Shown: positions 58,756 to 64,000 of the stretch, one piece after another
Position numbering within the stretch: position 1 is the stretch's first letter
How the letters are laid out: each line of letters begins with the position of its first letter
Source of the DNA: Pseudoips prasinana
Lineage: Eukaryota; Arthropoda; Insecta; Lepidoptera; Nolidae
DNA: 64,000 nucleotides
Direction: 5' to 3'
Assembly (NCBI GenBank): GCA_951640165.1
Contig: OX621241.1
Coordinates: 6,086,001-6,150,000 of the forward strand
The notes under the pieces: generated by a model
Told to the model about the DNA's origin: nothing
Databases searched by the model: none
Seen by the model: the letters and a program-made list of their open reading frames with translations, nothing else
Made by a program: the position numbers and the translations under genes

Positions 58756-61082
58756 GATGATTTAAACTCTCCTATGTGCATGCCTTTCTACTACAAAGAA
58801 ACAATTTCTTTGTTTTGTTTCAATAAAGAACATAAAAACGCACTTCGCAAATAAACTAGCCTATCTTATCTTCCGTCTTTCTCGTACGTAACCTAAACTA
58901 AATCAATGTCACTCACCTCGACCACGAGTACTACAAACTGACCACAACACATAAACTACTTACAAGAAACACTAACAATTTGACCTCAAGGTTACCTCAA
59001 TACCATACGTCAATGTAAGTTCCCGCGAACAATCAGTACCAGATTAGAAGAATCTTTCACTTTGAAGCAAAAACATCAAAAAGGCCGGTACGAGAAGTGA
59101 AGAGTTAACACAATTAGTGGCAGTTCTTAGAGTTGCCGACACTTTGAAGCCCTGGATGGATGGAAAAAAGTTATAGCAAGGTCGGTTTACTCGTTAAGAG
59201 TTCCGTAGAATATCTAGACGATAGATTAGTAATACTAACATAGGAGGGATACTTTTTAAATTATCAGACACCAGAGGACACACGGAAAAAAACTAAAATG
59301 CCAATATTCAGCACCTAGATATTAAGTATAATGGAAAGCCACTTTAGCCGACGATAAAATATTTTCTTGTTTTTGTTAACAAACTTTGACCAATTTTTCT
59401 ATTCGCAAGATTTTTTGTCAGGAATTTCCGAATATTCTGATGTTTCAAAAAAAGATCTTAAGTCCTGAAAAGTTGGTCGGTATGATAACAATCTACAAAA
59501 TGCCAACACTTAAATTTAACCGCAATACAATAAACAGCCCTAACACACGGAACCCAAGCCGATGGCAGTCGGTTTCTCGTGACCGGGTCATGGCACGGAA
59601 CTCGTCGGCACCGATCATTCGTGTCCTTACATAAGGGCCAACACCTGGGTCAATATTTACTACCAGCTTATATTAATTTGAGTTACATGTTGAATACGTG
59701 TTTAGAGGAATTATCCCACAATTTTCGTTTACTTAGTCGTTGTGCCATAGTTGATTACATGCAAAGAAGGCCAGTCGATGGGAAACCTTATGTATATTCG
59801 GAATTAGAAATTGGGTAAACTATACAATATTCATTAGCATACATTTTGTATATGGATATGTTAGAGGATGAGAGAGGATCCTAGTATTAACAGAGTACGT
59901 CTGAAAAACTGATCTAACACTTGGCGAAGATGATGAAATCTAAGATGCTGAAATATTTCTAATCGTCCAAATGGCGTGACGAACCGCGGGATCATAAAGC
60001 ATGATATATCATCGCAGTGGCGCGAGGGAGAGCGGATGGATAAACGCACGGAAATGCTCTAAATCTGTATAGAAAATAAATGAGGACTGATGCGCTTATC
60101 GTTAAATTTAGTTATTTACCCGCGTGAACGTCGTCGGCGCCCGATTGCCCGTTCGCGCGCCAATGACATTCGCAATGTATTGTCATACAAAATTCACGTA
60201 ATTAGTATAGACATAACAATTACATCATTGTATACACGTTCATAGTAAAAATGTAAAATACTTTTTTAATAAAACTCTTAAAACTTGTTTAAAGAATAAA
60301 CATTTCTAATCGTAAACAAAAATATAGCGCCGACGTAAATAGAATCGTCACGTTGTAACAACACAATCCCAGTTTTACATTGTCTGAGCCATTGCTAGCC
60401 ACACATATGGACCCAAAGAAAACAAAATCATAAAGACCTCTGCAACAAAAGAATCTTAAAAGGATCGATCAGAGCGTAGTTCTTTGAAAACCTTGAACAC
60501 AATAGGTCAGGAACAAAGAATTACCGTCAGGCCTGTCCAAGTCGGTCCTGTTGATAATACCTATATCGAAAGCTGAATCTCATGTAAGCTGTTACTGTCA
60601 GCCAAATAAAAGGTTTTGTTGCAAATGTTGCAATCTTTTAATAATTGGTGTTATGGTTTACTGATCCGATGAAATATATCCGAACAGCGAAATTTCATCA
60701 GTTATGTACATACATATATGGCGCAGATTGGAGCCAATACGATTTAACGAAAACACAAATAGTGTGTTGTAATTTTAAAGATGGACAAAAGTGAGGACGC
60801 CTTGATCTTAGAGGACCATTCGGAACGATAATTCTCATTGAAACTGTTTGACGTGAAGTAGGTACAAATTGCATGTAAGGAATTTACTGTTCACTCCAAT
60901 GTGACTTTTAAATTTTACACTAAGCTGTCTCAATGTCTTATTTGCCATGAATGCAAGTAACAGAAATAAAGATATTGCTGGCGTTAACACAAGGAATCCA
61001 AGACATTATAACATAACGGCATGCCATATTGCCCTTAAATACCATGACAATGGCAATGATTATGGCAAATCCCTCCAAATGG
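58756..61082. other. Gene-poor stretch
   Basis: No gene is supported. A frame at 59579-59818 has a protein-like stretch (NLSYMLNTCLEELSHNFRLL) but no recognised domain or partner exon. A CpG-rich patch lies at 60118-60170 (CCGCGTGAACGTCGTCGGCG). Confidence 0.4.
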
Positions 61083-61152
61083 CAACAATGTGGAAAATCT
61101 TCGGGAGAGGCCTCAAGTAGTGGACGATATCAGGCTGCCGATGTTGATGAAG
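61083..61152 (+). mobile_element. RTE-type LINE tail fragment
   Basis: ATCTTCGGGAGAGGCCTCAAGTAGTGGACGATATCAGGCTG followed by GATGTTGATGA matches the canonical RTE tail. The open frame 61029-61238 that includes it is not a gene. Confidence 0.6.
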
Positions 61153-62867
61153 CAGCCATAAAAAAATATTCGAAAATAAAAATGTTCATCAAAAACCATC
61201 TTCAAGGTTCCGGATACTTATCGCAACTTAAAACTTAGCAGTGAGGACGAGCCCTTACAGTCACAAACGCATATAATATGTCGCATACACTTGGAATGTC
61301 CAATAACGTCTCGAGTTCATAAAATATATGTACGAATTATATCAACCTTGTATATTTTTTGACATTTCCTTATATCGCTGCCTAGTATTTATTTTTATAA
61401 CCTCAATTTTATTAAGTCCTTACATTTTTTGCTGATTAAGTGTCCGGTTCGTATTTCAGCGGTTTTCAATCACTGAGTTTTATTGAAACTGAAGAAAAAA
61501 CATGAAATATGTTTTTAATGCAGTTTACTTATTTTTAGTTTTACTGGTTCCGGTGTGCGCCACGAAATATTACTATTTAAGTATTTATATACTACACTTC
61601 TGGTCTTATATTGAATTGAAAACCTACTTCTATTATATTTGAAGTGTTGAATTTTTGTTGTTGTGTGTTGTTCATATTTGACTGATATACAATCGTGGAT
61701 AACCGCGGGAAACAGTGCATAATAGGAAATAATTGTAAATGATAAAATATTACTTGCGACCATATTTTTACCGACCTATTAGCACAAACAAATTTCTATA
61801 TTTATAATTACTACACTAGAGTGACAAAAATTGTTACTCATGTCATATTAGCGTATAAATTGTAGTCGGTTACCGTTCTCTGTGGAGTTTGCTGTACACA
61901 TCTTACAATTCCACCCTTCGCGATAAGTACTGGCGACCCTAATCAGATTAAGGAGCACAAAATTAACCCAGTTACTACAATCTTCAAAATGCAACCTCTC
62001 ACAGATCTGCTGCCCTTTATAGTATGCAGCAGTATGTTAACCCAACTTAAGTGTCAATTATGAGCGACGCGACGACCCATCCGCATATTGATCTCGCGCT
62101 GTCTCGCATAACCCAGATACTTCGATAATCAGAATGTAAGCTCTAGGTGTACTTTGTAACGTGCAGTAATATAACGCTATTACCTACAGCGTATTATGTA
62201 AAGTTAGGGTAGGTAATAAGCAGTAGACCTGCTCAATAAAAATCGCCGTGTTCTACTCTACTTAAATATTACTCATTTTAGCACTATCCAGGGGTTATCT
62301 ATAGGGTGTCTATAGCGAAACCCTATAGATGCGGTAGCATTCTATACCTCAAATCACTCGCCCCTACTGTCCGGTGAAGCTGCGAAAGCATCCTAGGCGA
62401 AATGTAAAACTGCTAAACAAAAAAAGATAACGCAAATATTGGGTGATTTGGTAGTTTCTACCATGATCTCCATTGCTTATTATAAGTATTATGTATTTAT
62501 AGGGGGGTCTGGAACAAATCCTATTATGCCATAAGATCGACAATTGCGCATTCTAAAAGACATCAAGTTATTTTACATTTGTGCAATAAAGTGTATCCAT
62601 CTATCGCATAAGGCTTGTGAAAATATGTATTTACGAAATCTTGCAATATGTTATTTTGATGGCCCGAATCCAAATAACATGTTTTTAAACACATTTAAAA
62701 AGCAGTCTTCGTAGGAACCATAAAGTACTCGGTGGACAGTTATCATGGAACTCTTTGTTTATAAAAACGTACCCATGTGCCGAAGTTATAACAATAAAAC
62801 AACTGTTACTGGAACGCGGCGCCGTAACGAGTTAAGTAACATGTATTGTTTTTATTTATTTGGGACT
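61153..62867. other. Gene-poor stretch
   Basis: No gene or clear repeat is seen. Confidence 0.4.
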
Positions 62868-63090
62868 AGCGGTGCCCCGCGGTTTTACCCGCGTTAAATT
62901 TTATAAATTATCACAGCTCCTCCTCCGTAGGTGATAGTGTGATAATATCCTATATGTTGACCCGACCTCTTAGTAATATTCATGCAAAATTTGAAGTAAA
63001 CCCATGCAGTACATTTTGAGTTTAGCCCGGAGATACATACAGATAAAAACTCTAAAAACTATATTTTTGGCTTCGATATCGATTGTAGAT
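62868..63090 (+). repeat. Family G repeat
   Basis: GACTAGCGGTGCCCCGCGGT, TTACCCGCGTTAAATTTTAT, GATAATATCCTATATGTTGA and GCAAAATTTGAAGTAAACCC, then GTTTAGCCCGGAGATACATA. It is the best-preserved head of this family in the window. Confidence 0.65.
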
Positions 63091-63330
63091 CACGCCCGAA
63101 GTATCCTTTTAAAAAAATATTTAGTGTACAGTTTTGACTTTCCTACGATTTTATTATATGTATAGATTATTATTTAAGTTTCAAGCTTCTGCGTTACCCC
63201 TTTGTTAATATACGAAACGGCGCATCCTCATAAAGTAACAGCTCACTGTAGCTTTGAATATGCCCTTGTTATACTTGTTTGTATCTGGAAACGTGTCCGT
63301 GAGGTATTCCAGAGCTTGGACGTGCGAGTA

Positions 63331-63380
63331 ATGGGAGAAGATCTTGCCCCATAGCCCTATGGGGCAAGATCTTCTCCCAT
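63331..63380. repeat. Perfect palindrome, 24-bp arms, 2-bp spacer
   Basis: The left arm (63331-63354) starts ATGGGAGAAGATCTTGCCCC; 63357-63380 is its exact reverse complement; the spacer is CC. The arms have mixed composition. The spacer is too short for a normal RNA hairpin loop, so it is better viewed as a DNA palindrome. Confidence 0.92.
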
Positions 63381-63536
63381 CTTCTCTGCTTTTCTCCCTA
63401 TGCGGCCATAAAGATAGAACGATAGAAAAACAGGGAAAGAGGGTTAAAATCAAGGAGGTTTTGTGCGCGTTCTTTTGAACCACCAGCTTTTAATTAACCA
63501 GCCTTTCCATCTGTTATTGGTATCTGAATATAATAA

Positions 63537-64000
63537 AAAATAAAAAACACAACTTGTCCAGTAGCCTCCATTAATCAGAGCTTGTATGACGAGTTGGCCA
63601 GTTGTAGTCCGGTGGGTCTCCCTATTAATACAACGGTGACCATTGATTTGACTGGGGATGACTGTGTAGACTGCCAGCCAAGCGTTAATTCCTTATGTAG
63701 TGACAAGCTAAAACAATACATACTTGAACTAAGTAAAGAACGTAGGGCATTATTAAACAAATTAGAAAATTATGAAATTAAATTAGAGGATAGCAAACTA
63801 ATTTATGAAAAAGATACTCAGAATTTGCTTTCTGAGATAAAAACTCTTGAGAAGTCCCTAGCAATCTCATATCACAGTTTCCAGTCATTCAAAAATGAAA
63901 TGCAATTGCTAGCTGGAAAGTGTAATCCTGAAAGCAATAGGACATTGGAACCGATTAACACCAGTAGTGCAGTAGTGGAGTCATACACACAGCTGGGATC
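63537..64000 (+). CDS. Open-ended coding region with coiled coil, unrecognised
   Basis: After a stop at 63534-63536 the plus strand stays open to the window edge (154 codons). There is no early in-frame ATG (the first is at 63900), so the piece is either an exon entered by splicing (a fair acceptor, CCTCCATTAATCAG, ends at 63578) or a fragment lacking its start. It reads TTVTIDLTGDDCVDCQPS, with a CxxC and an acidic patch, then a long charged helix (LKQYILELSKERRALLNKLE onward, about 65 residues) predicted as a coiled coil, then a Ser/Thr-rich linker. I do not recognise it. The acidic segment plus coiled coil would suit an ORF1/gag-like protein of a LINE or a host adaptor protein. The rest lies beyond the window. 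Confidence 0.5.

Noticed and set aside
59579..59818. 79-codon frame with a protein-like stretch
   Set aside because: No domain, and no partner exon on either side; kept only as a remark.
1..64000. CRISPR array, toxin-antitoxin, phage or operon structures
   Set aside because: No regularly spaced direct repeats with unique spacers, no ribosome-binding sites, and clear eukaryotic features (GT-AG intron, SINEs, LINE tails).

Overview
The window looks like nuclear DNA of a moth or butterfly (Lepidoptera). It is AT-rich and intron-bearing, and long gene-poor stretches are filled with short interspersed repeats that I recognise from lepidopteran genomes: tRNA-headed SINEs, RTE-type LINE 3' ends, repeats beginning near TGCCCCGCGG, and elements ending in ACGGAACCCTA. 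There is no sign of bacterial gene organisation, rRNA, CRISPR or an operon. Most open frames are short and fall in non-coding DNA. I accept only a few as genes, and nearly all of those belong to transposons.

Layout. 0-3 kb: a small TA-flanked MITE, a doubtful minus-strand exon, and a complete Tc1 transposon (1442-3031) with an intact DD34E transposase. 3-6.4 kb: a two-exon transposase-derived gene with an N-terminal cysteine finger, a DDE_Tnp_4 (PIF/Harbinger or ISL2EU-like) core and a C-terminal SWIM finger; a SINE sits in its intron and a 189-bp retroposon-like insertion with a 5-bp duplication cuts off the SWIM part. 6.4-40 kb: no convincing host gene; SINEs, RTE tails, MITEs, a 155-bp tandem duplication and a GC-rich, possibly promoter-like block at 38 kb. 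40.2-42.6 kb: a complete mariner-superfamily element of the DD41D (rosa-like) type with an intact transposase on the minus strand and unusually long terminal inverted repeats of about 430 bp. 42.6-63.5 kb: gene-poor repeat DNA with LINE fragments. 63.5-64 kb: an open frame with a predicted coiled coil that runs off the right edge; I do not recognise it.

The two intact transposase elements look recent: their frames are open and their ends are still matched and flanked by TA. The third, the Harbinger-like gene, is broken. The least expected structural signal is a set of perfect short-spacer palindromes (arms 15-27 bp) scattered through otherwise decayed DNA. I found no multi-gene pathway or defence system; the genes do not form a functional unit beyond each transposon mobilising itself.
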